The position numbers were made by a program, and so were the translations under genes. This document shows, piece after piece, positions 53,608 to 62,595 of a DNA stretch of 64,000 nucleotides (positions within the stretch are counted from its first letter, which is position 1; every line of letters begins with the position of its first letter). The notes under the pieces were generated by a model that saw nothing but the letters and a program-made list of their open reading frames with translations, did not search any database and was not told the DNA's origin. The DNA is from Enterobacter sp. Ag1 (GTDB lineage: Bacteria; Pseudomonadota; Gammaproteobacteria; Enterobacterales; Enterobacteriaceae), in NCBI GenBank assembly GCA_000277545.1, contig AKXM01000005.1, forward strand, positions 1 to 64,000. Reading direction: 5' to 3'.

Positions 53608-54097
53608 TCCCTCAGAACGAAAGCAGCAATATCTTCCCACGCTGCTACAGCGCCTGCAGGACGATGAACCCAAAAGTCCTCACGATCGCGCGAGATTAAT
53701 TGACATAAAGGGGATGCGGAGTCTGGTTCAAAAGGAGATTGTTGATCTTATTAATCATACCAATATAGAAGATAGACTAAATGAGCAGCAACATAAGCTA
53801 ATTATGGCTTCTGTTCTCAATTATGGGGTGCCGGCCTTGATAGGCACCCAGGAAAATCACAAGAATTGGAGTGTTATAGAAAAAACGATTCGTAACACTA
53901 TTTTACGCTTTGAGCCAAGAATTATTCCTGAGACGCTTATCGTCCGCTCACTGCAGGATAAGGAGGGTGTAGCCCGGCATGCCGTTATACCGTTCGAAAT
54001 CCGCGGGCTCATATACTGGCAGCCCAGGCCGGTTGATTTGTGCATGAGCGGGCGTTATGACTTTGAGTCTGAAAAAGTCGATTTGAAGTTGCTATAA
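53585..54097 (+). CDS. tssE: T6SS baseplate protein TssE
   Basis: This 170-residue gp25-like protein has 'YLPTLLQRLQDDEP', 'VQKEIVDLINHTNIED', 'VLNYGVPALIG' and 'IRNTILRFEPRIIPETLIV', the TssE signature order including the basic/acidic 'RFEPR' motif. It starts sheath polymerisation on the baseplate. The start appears to be TTG at 53585, inside the end of tagJ, behind 'ggaag'. It is the last T6SS gene, completing the 13-component core (tssA-M) within this window when clpV, hcp and vgrG are counted. Confidence 0.9.
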   Translation: MATLFSNNPSERKQQYLPTLLQRLQDDEPKSPHDRARLIDIKGMRSLVQKEIVDLINHTNIEDRLNEQQHKLIMASVLNYGVPALIGTQENHKNWSVIEKTIRNTILRFEPRIIPETLIVRSLQDKEGVARHAVIPFEIRGLIYWQPRPVDLCMSGRYDFESEKVDLKLL

Positions 54098-54723
54098 GTG
54101 CATCACAGATTTACTCTTTGGGGTATGCCCATTTCTGGGTGTTCTTATCTTTAAGAAATGTGGTCGGGCTTTTTTCCTGGCTACTTATCTCAAAATATCC
54201 TCATTAGCTAAATCCCCATGCTTCCTGTGTAATAAATTGCTGCGCATTATATTAATGTGCGCGGCTGTTTTTATTGTTTGTAGTTTAAAATACTATATTT
54301 TAGCCTATTATCTAGACGATAATTTTGAAAAAACGCATGTTAATGATATATTTGATCGTTTTATGGGTTGAGGGTAAACTTAAGTCCGACTTCCAACAAA
54401 GTCTTAATCTAAGAATAGGAGGGGCGTTTATCCTCCTGCACCAATTTTTGTGTCTCATTAAAATTAGTCTCTATCTCTGGTTGGTTTAATCACATAGGCT
54501 GTTTTTCTATCTTTAACAGTATGTTAGCTTAATCTTTCTCATCTTCGTATGGAGGAAAATATTTAAGGAAGGCATTACGTCAGGGGCCGGATAGGTTATG
54601 TCTGAATGGCTTAACTTACCATAAGTTGTTTCTATTCGCTCACTTTGTCTTTTCTGACAAGCATTTCGTATGCCCTGGAGTAGCTGCAACTTGGATGGGA
54701 ATCGCAACACATGGGTGTGAAGT
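54098..54723. promoter_or_regulatory. AT-rich gene-free region between tssE and the LuxR-type gene
   Basis: 626 bp with no convincing gene on either strand. The centre (54200-54380) is strongly AT-rich, as in horizontally acquired, H-NS-bound promoters. It should hold the promoter of the LuxR-type regulator. A short hairpin followed by T residues near 54150-54175 ('gtcgggctttttt') could end the T6SS transcript. Confidence 0.4.
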
Positions 54724-55332
54724 ATGTTGAACATATTATTATTGGATTCTAACTATTACCAGACATCGGGACTGAGCCTCTTAATTACTAACCAACTTGC
54801 TGATGAAAGCCTCGGTGAGGTCTGTTTTTTATTACCGTCCGAAGAAATGAGTTATGACATCGCTAACATTATCTTTCAGGATGACAGAGTAACGATTCAA
54901 ATTAATAACCAACGGAATAATGAAGTTTCGTTTGATGGCGGATACAAGGAGAATGAAAAAATAATTGTCCATGTTCCATTTTTAACCAGAAACCAAACGC
55001 TTAACGACATATCCATGAAGATCGGCAAGATACTTGCGATTGCGCGTTCGGATTATAACCTGCTCATCAACAAGGAAGAGGCCTACTGGAGCCTGGGGCT
55101 AAAGAAATATGCACAGCTCTCTGATACTGAAAATAATGTAATGATTCTGATTGGTCGGGGGTACAACAGCACCGATATTTCAAGGATCCTTAATCGCTCA
55201 AGAAAAACCATTAGCACGCATTATCGTAACGCCAGCCGAAAAATGGGGGCGGCAAATAGAGCCGAATTTTATCGGTTCGCATCATTTATTGCCCGCTGCG
55301 GACGTGATGAAAGAAACACCCTTTGCCTGTGA
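54724..55332 (+). CDS. LuxR-type transcriptional regulator upstream of the autotransporter
   Basis: This 202-residue protein starts 'MLNILLLDSNYYQTSGLSLL', a receiver-like first strand without a clear phospho-acceptor site. It ends with a LuxR helix-turn-helix (about 138-195): 'LSDTENNVMILIGRGYNSTD', 'ISRILNRSRKTISTHYRNAS'. It resembles the orphan LuxR-like regulators of fimbrial operons in enterobacteria. It lies 29 bp before the autotransporter gene in the same direction and may be co-transcribed with it. The effector and target are unknown; the autotransporter is the obvious candidate. Confidence 0.85.
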   Translation: MLNILLLDSNYYQTSGLSLLITNQLADESLGEVCFLLPSEEMSYDIANIIFQDDRVTIQINNQRNNEVSFDGGYKENEKIIVHVPFLTRNQTLNDISMKIGKILAIARSDYNLLINKEEAYWSLGLKKYAQLSDTENNVMILIGRGYNSTDISRILNRSRKTISTHYRNASRKMGAANRAEFYRFASFIARCGRDERNTLCL

Positions 55333-55361
55333 GGCAATGATCAACTTAAAAGGAATTGAAA

Positions 55362-58277
55362 ATGAAGTATAAAATATACATCAAATGGAGATTAAACCCC
55401 TTACTGCCCCAACGGCTGTGTATTTTAAGCGTACTTGCGGCTGGCTGTTCGCCCGCGTGGGCGGCCAATAATGACACGATTATTATCAACGGCGGTAATA
55501 GCACCCTAAGCAACACGACGTTAAATAATGAGGTTACAGGCAATTTTATTGTCCAGGCGCGAAATAATGCGACCGTCTCCGCCTCTCAATTGGTTCTTAA
55601 TAGTTCCGGAAAGAATGGGGGAGGCGCATGGATAGATAATAGCGAATTCAACGTGCAGGATTTGCAGGTCAACGTGACCGGCAAGGGCGGCAGCGGGGTT
55701 TACTTTGCCAATGACAGCCTTGGAACATTAGATAAATTTAACATTACCGGGCAGGACAACGCGCTGGGTCTGGTACTGGACGGTTACTGGACGGCAAACC
55801 AGGGAACGTCGGTGGTGCAGGCATCCAATGGGGCGATCGCCACACGGGGCGGCGATGCTATCAGGGTGATGGCCGGGGAGCTGACGCTGAATAACGTCTC
55901 TGCCAGTACTGAGGGCGATCACAGCTATGCGGTTAACGCGAATTTAGCCGCAAAAATTGCGATTGAAGGCGGCACTTTCACTACCGAAGGCGCATACAGC
56001 GATGCCGTCTGGGTGGCATCCAGGGACTCCTCCGTCGCAGTGAACAACGCGAAAATCACCACAAAAGGGGATAACGCTATTGCCGTTAATGCCCAGCGGG
56101 GTGAGGCCCGGATGACCCGCAGTACCATTGAAACGTTGGGGGATAATGCCCACGGTTTGTACAGCGAATACCTGATTACCGGCGATAACCTGTCTGTCAC
56201 CACTTCGGGCAAAGGCAGCGTGGGCATGTTTACCGCACGCGGTGGGCAAGGCAGCTTAACAAATAGCCATATCTTGACGTCGGGCGAGCTTGCCCCGGGC
56301 CTGCTGGCCTACCCCAATGCGCAAATCAAAGCGGACCATGTGCAGATCGAAACCACGGGAAAAACAAGTTTTGGCCTCTGGAGCCAGGGGGGAGAGCTTG
56401 ACGTCAGGCACAGCACGATTTTTACCACAGGAGAGGACGCGAGCGGCCTCTATGTGAATGGCAGCTCATCGTCAACGGCAATCAGTAACACCGTGACGCT
56501 GGAAAATGTGGGGCTGAATGCTGCCCAGGCTCGGGCCATTGACGTTACGGCGACCGAACTGCTGCTGAACGTCAAGGATTCCGACATCAGCGGTGGCAAC
56601 GGCCAACTGATGTCGGTGCAGCACTATGATGACGGGGCCAGCGGCGTCAACAACGTCTACAGCAAGGTGACATTTAATGCCGCCAGCAGCGCGCTGAAAG
56701 GTGACATTGTGGTGGACGATCCGGCCAATAGCGTGGCGGTAAATCTGACATCCGGCTCCGTGCTGACGGGAGCCGTGACCCATGCATCCTCGCTGATGCT
56801 CGACGAGAGCAGCCGCTGGAATATCAATAACCGCTCTGTCGTTGGGCAACTGACCAATAATGGCACGCTCGTTTTTACCGACGAGAACAATTTTGACTCG
56901 CTTACCGTAGCAGGCGATTACGCCGGTGATGGCGGGCAGATGGTGATGAACAGCGTGCTTGGCGGCGATAATTCTCCGGCGAATAAGCTGATAGTTCAGG
57001 GCGACGTCTTGCCCGGCACAACGCACGTTAGCGTGAATAATTTGGGGGGACACGGGGCCAGTACCGTGGAAGGCATCGAACTGGTTGATGTGCAGGGAAC
57101 GTCCCAAGGCAGCTTCGTTAAGGCGGGCCGTATTGTTGCGGGAGCCTACGACTACGATCTGGTTCGGAAAAACGACAGCTGGTATCTCACCAGCCAGCTT
57201 ACCCCGGTGGATCCCGAACCTACACCCGAGCCAGATCCTGAACCTACACCCGGGCCAGATCCTGCACCTACACCCGAACCGAAAGTCGATCCTATCGTTC
57301 GACCTGAGGGCGGGAGCTATACGGCTAACCTCGCGGCAGCGAATAACCTGTTTATCATGACCCTGCATGACCGACTCGGAGAGACGCAATTTATTGATGC
57401 GTTAACCGGCCAGCGGGAGGTGACCAGTCTTTGGCTACGCCAGGTTGGCGGCCACAATGTCTGGCGCGATGGCAGCGGGCAGCTAAAAACACAAAGTAAC
57501 CGTTACCTGACGCAGATGGGCGGCGACGTGGCTCGCTGGAGCACGGACGGCACCGACCGCTGGCATGTTGGGGTTATGGCGGGTTACGGGAAAAACAGCA
57601 GCACGACGGAGAATAGATCCAGCGGCTATCGTTCGAAAGGCACGGTGGACGGCTACAGTATTGGCGGCTACGGCACCTGGTACGCTAACGAAGAGGATCG
57701 CACCGGCGCATGGCTGGACAGCTGGCTTCAGTACGGCTGGTTTAATAACGAAGTGAAGGGCGATAGCCTTGCGACGGAAGCCTATAAGTCGCATGGGATA
57801 ACCGCCTCGCTGGAAGCAGGTTACGCCTGGAAACTGGGCCAGTTTTGGGGCAGCCAGGGTACCGTCAACGAATGGTTTGTGCAGCCACACGCCCAGGCGG
57901 TCTGGATGGGCGTTCGCGCAGACAAGCATCAGGAAGAGAACGGCACCCGCGTCCGTCAGGAGGGGGACGGCAATGTGCTGACCCGCTTAGGGGTTAAAAC
58001 CTGGCTCAAAAGCCACCACGCACGCGATGGCCATAAGCAGCGTGAGTTCCAGCCCTTTGTTGAGCTGAACTGGCTGCACAACACGCGCAGTTTTGCAACA
58101 ACCCTCGATGAGGTTCGCATCGGCCAGAATGGCGCGACCAATATTGCAGAAGCCAAAGTTGGGCTCGAGGGGCAGATCAGCGCCCAGGTGAATCTGTGGG
58201 GTAATGTCGGCGTGCAGATAGGGGATGCGGGCTACAGCGACGCTGCGGCGATGTTTGGTATGAAATACAATTTCTAA
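55362..58277 (+). CDS. Classical (type Va) autotransporter, AIDA/pertactin-like
   Basis: This 971-residue protein has an extended signal region (about 1-35, ...GCSPAWA). The long repetitive beta-helix passenger (about 36-620) has many 'TTxGDNA...' turns, ending in a Pro-rich linker ('PDPEPTPGPDPAPTPEPK', about 625-645). The C-terminal beta-barrel (about 680-971) contains 'LWLRQVGGHNVWRDG' and the last residues '...FGMKYNF', with a terminal Phe for Bam insertion. No protease triad is visible. It is probably an adhesin or biofilm protein. ATG 55362 follows 'aagga'. A LuxR-type gene precedes it, another follows, and a strong terminator closes it. Confidence 0.92.
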   Translation: MKYKIYIKWRLNPLLPQRLCILSVLAAGCSPAWAANNDTIIINGGNSTLSNTTLNNEVTGNFIVQARNNATVSASQLVLNSSGKNGGGAWIDNSEFNVQDLQVNVTGKGGSGVYFANDSLGTLDKFNITGQDNALGLVLDGYWTANQGTSVVQASNGAIATRGGDAIRVMAGELTLNNVSASTEGDHSYAVNANLAAKIAIEGGTFTTEGAYSDAVWVASRDSSVAVNNAKITTKGDNAIAVNAQRGEARMTRSTIETLGDNAHGLYSEYLITGDNLSVTTSGKGSVGMFTARGGQGSLTNSHILTSGELAPGLLAYPNAQIKADHVQIETTGKTSFGLWSQGGELDVRHSTIFTTGEDASGLYVNGSSSSTAISNTVTLENVGLNAAQARAIDVTATELLLNVKDSDISGGNGQLMSVQHYDDGASGVNNVYSKVTFNAASSALKGDIVVDDPANSVAVNLTSGSVLTGAVTHASSLMLDESSRWNINNRSVVGQLTNNGTLVFTDENNFDSLTVAGDYAGDGGQMVMNSVLGGDNSPANKLIVQGDVLPGTTHVSVNNLGGHGASTVEGIELVDVQGTSQGSFVKAGRIVAGAYDYDLVRKNDSWYLTSQLTPVDPEPTPEPDPEPTPGPDPAPTPEPKVDPIVRPEGGSYTANLAAANNLFIMTLHDRLGETQFIDALTGQREVTSLWLRQVGGHNVWRDGSGQLKTQSNRYLTQMGGDVARWSTDGTDRWHVGVMAGYGKNSSTTENRSSGYRSKGTVDGYSIGGYGTWYANEEDRTGAWLDSWLQYGWFNNEVKGDSLATEAYKSHGITASLEAGYAWKLGQFWGSQGTVNEWFVQPHAQAVWMGVRADKHQEENGTRVRQEGDGNVLTRLGVKTWLKSHHARDGHKQREFQPFVELNWLHNTRSFATTLDEVRIGQNGATNIAEAKVGLEGQISAQVNLWGNVGVQIGDAGYSDAAAMFGMKYNF

Positions 58278-58285
58278 GCCCTTAA

Positions 58286-58320
58286 ATTCGGGCAGGTTAG
58301 CGCCTGCCCGAATGCTTTTT
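58286..58320 (+). terminator. Strong intrinsic terminator after the autotransporter
   Basis: Perfect 11-bp stem attcgggcagg/cctgcccgaat with a 6-base loop, followed by gcttttt, 8 bp after the stop codon. It is a textbook intrinsic terminator. Confidence 0.9.
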
Positions 58321-58342
58321 ATGGGTTGAGGTGATGACGGAT

Positions 58343-58903
58343 ATGAGAATCGTTGCAAAGGAATGTTTTTATCTGGACGGATTGTTAACGCTGTTAGAAA
58401 GAATGCATCTCGACTACACCGAATGGGGTATCTGGATCACCGGACAGCGTTTTATCCCGTTTTTTATTTTTACAGAAAATAACGCCTACGCGCTTTATAA
58501 CAGCGCGTTTCGACACCGAATACCTTCGCCGTCGATCATATTTTGTTCCGACCGGGCGAAGACTTTCCTTCAGGATATTTGGTACAGGGAAGAAATCTAT
58601 TTTATTTCGTTGAGCGATGATTGTTATACGATCGGCGGAAAAATCAACTCAGCCATTGCGAAAATACTGTACCCTAAAAGGCAGCGTATCGTGCCTTCCT
58701 GCCCGTACTGCCGTTTAGACTGCGATGAAATAAATGTTATTCGCTTTTTGTTAAAAGGCTATAGGCCCGCCATGATTGCAGACTCTCTCAACATAACGAT
58801 TCGGCAGATCAGCCTCCATAAGCGTTCAGCAATGAGTAAGCTCCAGGTGAAAAGCTTCGCTGAGCTCTACTTTAAGGTTAAGTTATTAGACGCTATCGCT
58901 TAA
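58343..58903 (+). CDS. LuxR-type regulator with a cysteine cluster before the HTH
   Basis: This protein of about 186 residues starts 'MRIVAKECFYLDGLLTLLER'. Its middle part is receiver-like ('SPSIIFCSDRAKTFLQDIW'). Its C-terminal LuxR-like helix-turn-helix reads 'FLLKGYRPAMIADSLNITIR' then 'QISLHKRSAMSKLQVKSFAE'. Just before the HTH is an unusual 'SCPYCRLDCDE' cluster (C-x2-C-x3-C), which could bind a metal or sense redox state. The start is uncertain: ATG 58343 has the better spacing from 'gagg', and ATG 58334 adds three residues. It follows the autotransporter terminator, so it is a separate unit or is read through at low level. Confidence 0.8.
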   Translation: MRIVAKECFYLDGLLTLLERMHLDYTEWGIWITGQRFIPFFIFTENNAYALYNSAFRHRIPSPSIIFCSDRAKTFLQDIWYREEIYFISLSDDCYTIGGKINSAIAKILYPKRQRIVPSCPYCRLDCDEINVIRFLLKGYRPAMIADSLNITIRQISLHKRSAMSKLQVKSFAELYFKVKLLDAIA

Positions 58904-58947
58904 ATTCAAATTTTGATGGCAAAAATCTTCTTTGTTGGGGGAAAGGC

Positions 58948-59459
58948 ATGAGTATGAAAATACGTAAAGCAAGGCTGGAAGATGTGCCGCTCTTAGCTGC
59001 GTTGGGGAGCGAAAGTTATCGCCATCACTTTGAGCGACACTGGGTTTCTGCTGAGGAGCTTCAGGCTTTTATTGAAGAGGAATACGCTCCGCAGACGCTG
59101 GCCGAGAGCCTGGCCTGCCCTGGGGTCAGCTGGTTTATTGCTGAGGTAGAAAAGCCGGTGGGATTTGCCAAAATCAGCTGGAACCTGCCGGTGCCTGAGC
59201 ATTCGTTTTCCGGCGCCCTGCTTAATAAGCTCTACCTTGCCCCAGGTGAGACGGGGAAAAACTACGGCAAGCTGATTTTCGAAGAAATGCTTCGGCTGGC
59301 GCAGCGGCGAGAACAGCATTATCTGTGGCTACAGGTTCTGGAAGGGAACGAAGGCGCCCGGCGCTTTTATGAGGCCCGGGCATGCGCCACTTAACAAACG
59401 AGACGTTTTCCAGCGCCACGCAGACCAGCACTTTATACATTCTCGGCAGAAGTATTTAG
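58948..59459 (+). pseudogene. GNAT-family N-acetyltransferase gene with a 3' frameshift
   Basis: The first 148 codons encode a GNAT acetyltransferase ('KIRKARLEDVPLLAALG', the acetyl-CoA loop region 'LAPGETGKNYGKLIFEEML' and 'LWLQVLEGNEGARRFYE'). The frame then hits TAA at 59392-59394. In the next frame the protein continues as 'MRHLTNETFSSATQTSTLYI', the usual end of this family, and stops at TAG 59457-59459. A single missing base near 59382-59386 explains this. It is either a recent inactivating mutation or a sequencing error. The acetyl acceptor is unknown. Confidence 0.75.
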
Positions 59460-59625
59460 CCTGGTGGAATCAGGTTGTAAATCTATAGCCCAACGTCTGG
59501 ATGATAGAGGCTGAGTTTCTAACCTGCTGTCTTCTATTTTTGCCCTTCATTCCTATAAGCCTGTACGTGAGCCTGTATAAAGTTCGGGGGATCGTTATTT
59601 TTATTTCTGCCCCACGCGTATCACA

Positions 59626-61287
59626 TCAGGACACACTCAGTTCATTATTTTTAATCCAGATGCGGGCGAGGTCGACCCAGCCATAGCCTGCCAGCCCGGT
59701 GCCGTGCAGGCGATGGTTTGCCGTGTAGCCCACTCGCTCATGGGACAAAGGCAGCAAGATGCCTTCGGTAATCAGCCAGTCCGCCAGCGCTTTGCACTTT
59801 TCCTGCCTGGATTGCTCGTGGGGATCGGTTCTTATCTGCGCGAGCCTGTCATGCAGGCGTTCGTGCTCCGTCTTAGTCATGCCCGCGTTCAACAGCTTTG
59901 AGCTGTGGAGCCACTCGTAAATGTCGTAGGCACTGCGGTGGTAGAGGATTTCACTCCCCATGATCAGGTCGGCCTCACTGAGCCACTCTTCCGGGCGAAG
60001 AAAAGCCTCGCTTCCAAGGATGATATGTTCAGCCCTTATGCCTGCGGCGGTAAGAACCTGCTGCAGGCGGGCAAACAGCGTAGTGAAGCACGGCAGATCG
60101 TAAGAGTAGATTTTTAGCGTGCCGGTTATGTCTGGCGGCGAATTTTGCCTCAAAGAACGTGGGCTTTCCCAGCCGGGGATAATGCTGAGGGCTGGCGTTC
60201 GTTCCGCGTTGTTTGCCGGTGGAAGCGCGTTGCTCAGTAACCCCAGTATCGCCTGGCGTTCTCCCACTGGGATGAGCTGACTGCGGGTGCTCACTATCAG
60301 ATAGGTGCACCCGTTCTGAACATCGGTTTGCTGAGTTGCAGCCCCCGGATCAAAGGTAATGTCTGTTACGGGATCGGGGGATTCCGGCAGGGACCAAAAC
60401 TCAACTTTTTCAATTAAAGCGCGTGTGCCGTAGTAGCGATCGAACGCCCGCAGCACAATGCGCTGCTTGCTCTGTTGCTCCATTTGGAATGGACCGCTGC
60501 CGATGGGCCGTCCGTGCCGGGACGAAGGAAGCGTGATAGAGGCGGTCGCCGTCGCCAGTTTGTGGGGCCACAGCCAGTCGGTGTGCGTGAGATGGCAAGT
60601 CAGTACCTCGCTGCTCAGAACTTCAACACGATCTAACGACTGAAAAAGGCCGGCATAGTGTCCCGGCGGCTCTTTCAGCCGCAGCAGGCTTTGCGCGACG
60701 ATACTTGCGTCCAGGCGCTCTCCGGTGTGAAACGTGACGCCGGGCCTCAGCCAAAATGTCCAGGCCGTGGCCTGAGCATTTGTTTCGAAGTGGTGGGCAA
60801 GGGCGCCGGTTATTCGCTGGTTTATTTCATCGTAATCCACGAGCCTGTCGTAAATTTGCCGGACCAGATATGACTCAATCCTGTTTTTGATGCGCCGGGG
60901 ATCCAGGGTAGCTGGCAGGGTTGGAATGGCGATTCTGACCTCTTTGCCCACCACGCCAAGATGGCTGCTCAGATCGGCAAGTAGCCGGTTTCTCTGCGGC
61001 GACGTCAGGTGCGCGAAGGCGGCTTCCAGCTGCCCTTTGGCGACCAGATCCCTGAGCCGTAACCATTCAATTTGCTCCGGGCTGGTCACCAGCCGTAGCG
61101 TCGAGCGTTTTCCTCGCCCGATACCGGGCTGCCAGTCAATCCAGCCCAGCTCGCGCATTTTAGTCAGCTGGATACGGGCATAGCGTTCGCTGCAATGCAG
61201 TAAGTCTGCCAGTTGCTCTAATCCCGGCTGGGCCGGTGCATCCCCGAAGCGTCGGTATAACACGTTGAATTTATCGATCAGCGCCAT
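59626..61287 (-). CDS. SgrR-family transcriptional regulator (HTH plus solute-binding domain)
   Basis: This 553-residue protein has an N-terminal winged helix-turn-helix (about 1-110, 'LADLLHCSERYARIQLTKMR', 'LGWIDWQPGIGRGKRS'). A periplasmic-binding-protein-like domain follows (about 115-550), with 'SYLVRQIYDRLVDY', 'FWLRPGVTFHTGERLDA' and 'SITLPSSRHGRPIGSGPFQM', as in SgrR and YbaE. Its length equals E. coli SgrR. It diverges from an MFS transporter gene that is not SetA. The 108-bp gap is too short to hold an sgrS RNA, so it is a SgrR-family paralogue, not sgrR itself. It probably controls the transporter in answer to a small solute. Confidence 0.85.
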   Translation of the reverse strand: MALIDKFNVLYRRFGDAPAQPGLEQLADLLHCSERYARIQLTKMRELGWIDWQPGIGRGKRSTLRLVTSPEQIEWLRLRDLVAKGQLEAAFAHLTSPQRNRLLADLSSHLGVVGKEVRIAIPTLPATLDPRRIKNRIESYLVRQIYDRLVDYDEINQRITGALAHHFETNAQATAWTFWLRPGVTFHTGERLDASIVAQSLLRLKEPPGHYAGLFQSLDRVEVLSSEVLTCHLTHTDWLWPHKLATATASITLPSSRHGRPIGSGPFQMEQQSKQRIVLRAFDRYYGTRALIEKVEFWSLPESPDPVTDITFDPGAATQQTDVQNGCTYLIVSTRSQLIPVGERQAILGLLSNALPPANNAERTPALSIIPGWESPRSLRQNSPPDITGTLKIYSYDLPCFTTLFARLQQVLTAAGIRAEHIILGSEAFLRPEEWLSEADLIMGSEILYHRSAYDIYEWLHSSKLLNAGMTKTEHERLHDRLAQIRTDPHEQSRQEKCKALADWLITEGILLPLSHERVGYTANHRLHGTGLAGYGWVDLARIWIKNNELSVS

Positions 61288-61298
61288 GACTTTTCTCT

Positions 61299-61373
61299 AA
61301 AAAGAGGAATGAATTTCACCTTTATTCATCCATTTTTGTGTTCCTCTTTTTTATCTATAGTGAATTCCTCTTT
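61299..61373. promoter_or_regulatory. Repeated aaagaggaat operator-like sites between the SgrR-type gene and the MFS gene
   Basis: The 108-bp divergent gap holds aaagaggaat at 61301-61310, ttcctctttttt at 61341-61352 and attcctcttt at 61364-61373. The first and third are exact inverse complements, and the middle one shares 9 bases. Such spaced copies around both promoters fit a binding site for the SgrR-type regulator. This is inferred from position and repetition. Confidence 0.5.
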
Positions 61374-61395
61374 AGCCGTCAACGGAATTAAAAAA

Positions 61396-62589
61396 ATGTC
61401 AGGTCGGGTTTTAACCGTTTATTTTCTTCTGGCGTCCTCTTTTTTATCCTCTATTTCCCGGGCGATGATTGCCCCTGTTTTAGTACTTACGCTCGGTAAG
61501 AATTTACATATTTCATTCGAATCTGCGGGACTTCTGCTCGGCGGCGCGCTGCTGGTTTCTTCCGGGCTGGGCGTGTATGGCGGATACTGGCTGGACAGGC
61601 TGTCACGCTCGCTTATTTTAAGGCTTTGTGGTTTGGTGATGGCCGTTGGCTGGCTGCTGCTTGGCTGGATGGAAAGTCTGGCTGGCGTGCTGTTCGTATT
61701 GACCCTGAGCGAGGTCGCGAATACGTTTTATGCCATTGGCGTAAAGGCTTCCCTGAGCGATTTGGTTCCTCAGGGCGAAAGAACCAAAGTATTTTCTCTT
61801 CGCTATACCTTAATTAATGTCGCCTGGGCGACAGGCCCGTTATTGACCACGTTTGTATTATCCCCGAATGTTGAAAGTGTCTATTTGGCCGCGGGAGTCT
61901 GCTCGTTGCTGGGGGTGTTATTCCAGCCTCGTTTTAAGAATGCATCCACAGGCAACCGGCCTGAATCATTTTTAAAGACGCTGTCCGTGCTGGCAAGAGA
62001 TCGTGTCTTAATCTGGTTTACCCTGAGTACCGTATTTGCGTGGGTGGTGATGGGGCGTTTCTCTGACTACCTGCCGCTCTGGTTCTTAACCAGCATGGGC
62101 AAGCCCGAAGCAATGCGCTTTGTTTCGGTGCTCATTAGCTGTAATTCTCTGACGGTGATACTGCTTCAATATCCTGTCAGCCTCTGGCTGCTGCATCGCA
62201 GGCTGTTAATTAAACTGATTGTGGTGGGCTTTGCCCTGCTGGCGGCCGCTATTACTGCGATGGGCGAGCTGGATACGCTGCCGGGGCTGTGTGTGGCGAT
62301 GTTTGTTTTCAGCCTGGGTGAAATTATTCTGATCCCCAGTGAATACATCTACATCGACGACATCGCGCCTGAGGCGCTGAAGGCCAGCTATTATGGGGCA
62401 CAAAATCTCTCCTCACTGGGCAGTAGCCTGGGGCCAATGGTGTTCTCTTTAGGGCTGATGGCCGGGCTGGACAGAGGGATATTTTTGCTGATGGGCGCGC
62501 TTTGCCTGGCCGGTATGCTGCTGGCGCTTTACAGCGAAAGAGTGCGTCTTCGGCAGGCGCCGGGCACGCTCACCGCAGGCTGTAGTTGA
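61396..62589 (+). CDS. Major facilitator superfamily transporter (MdtH/YdeE-like)
   Basis: This 397-residue membrane protein has about 12 hydrophobic segments. The early part reads 'FLLASSFLSSISRAMIAPVL' and the first cytoplasmic loop 'GGYWLDRLSRSLILRLCGLV' carries an MFS motif-A-like pattern. The centre has 'SLRYTLINVAWATGPLLTTF'. It looks like a drug or metabolite exporter of the MdtH/YdeE type and lacks SetA features. The ATG at 61396 was chosen because it gives a normal MFS N-terminus. A far upstream ATG (61309) would run through the regulatory sites. It is divergent from the SgrR-family gene. Confidence 0.88.
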   Translation: MSGRVLTVYFLLASSFLSSISRAMIAPVLVLTLGKNLHISFESAGLLLGGALLVSSGLGVYGGYWLDRLSRSLILRLCGLVMAVGWLLLGWMESLAGVLFVLTLSEVANTFYAIGVKASLSDLVPQGERTKVFSLRYTLINVAWATGPLLTTFVLSPNVESVYLAAGVCSLLGVLFQPRFKNASTGNRPESFLKTLSVLARDRVLIWFTLSTVFAWVVMGRFSDYLPLWFLTSMGKPEAMRFVSVLISCNSLTVILLQYPVSLWLLHRRLLIKLIVVGFALLAAAITAMGELDTLPGLCVAMFVFSLGEIILIPSEYIYIDDIAPEALKASYYGAQNLSSLGSSLGPMVFSLGLMAGLDRGIFLLMGALCLAGMLLALYSERVRLRQAPGTLTAGCS

Positions 62590-62595
62590 TTTCGT

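Noticed and set aside
61288..61395. sgrS/sgrT small RNA next to an SgrR-family gene
   Set aside because: Only 108 bp between the two genes, no GC-rich 3' terminator or ptsG-pairing segment visible, and the neighbour is not setA.
61396..62589. SetA identity for the MFS gene
   Set aside because: Sequence wording fits MdtH/YdeE-type exporters better than the SET family.
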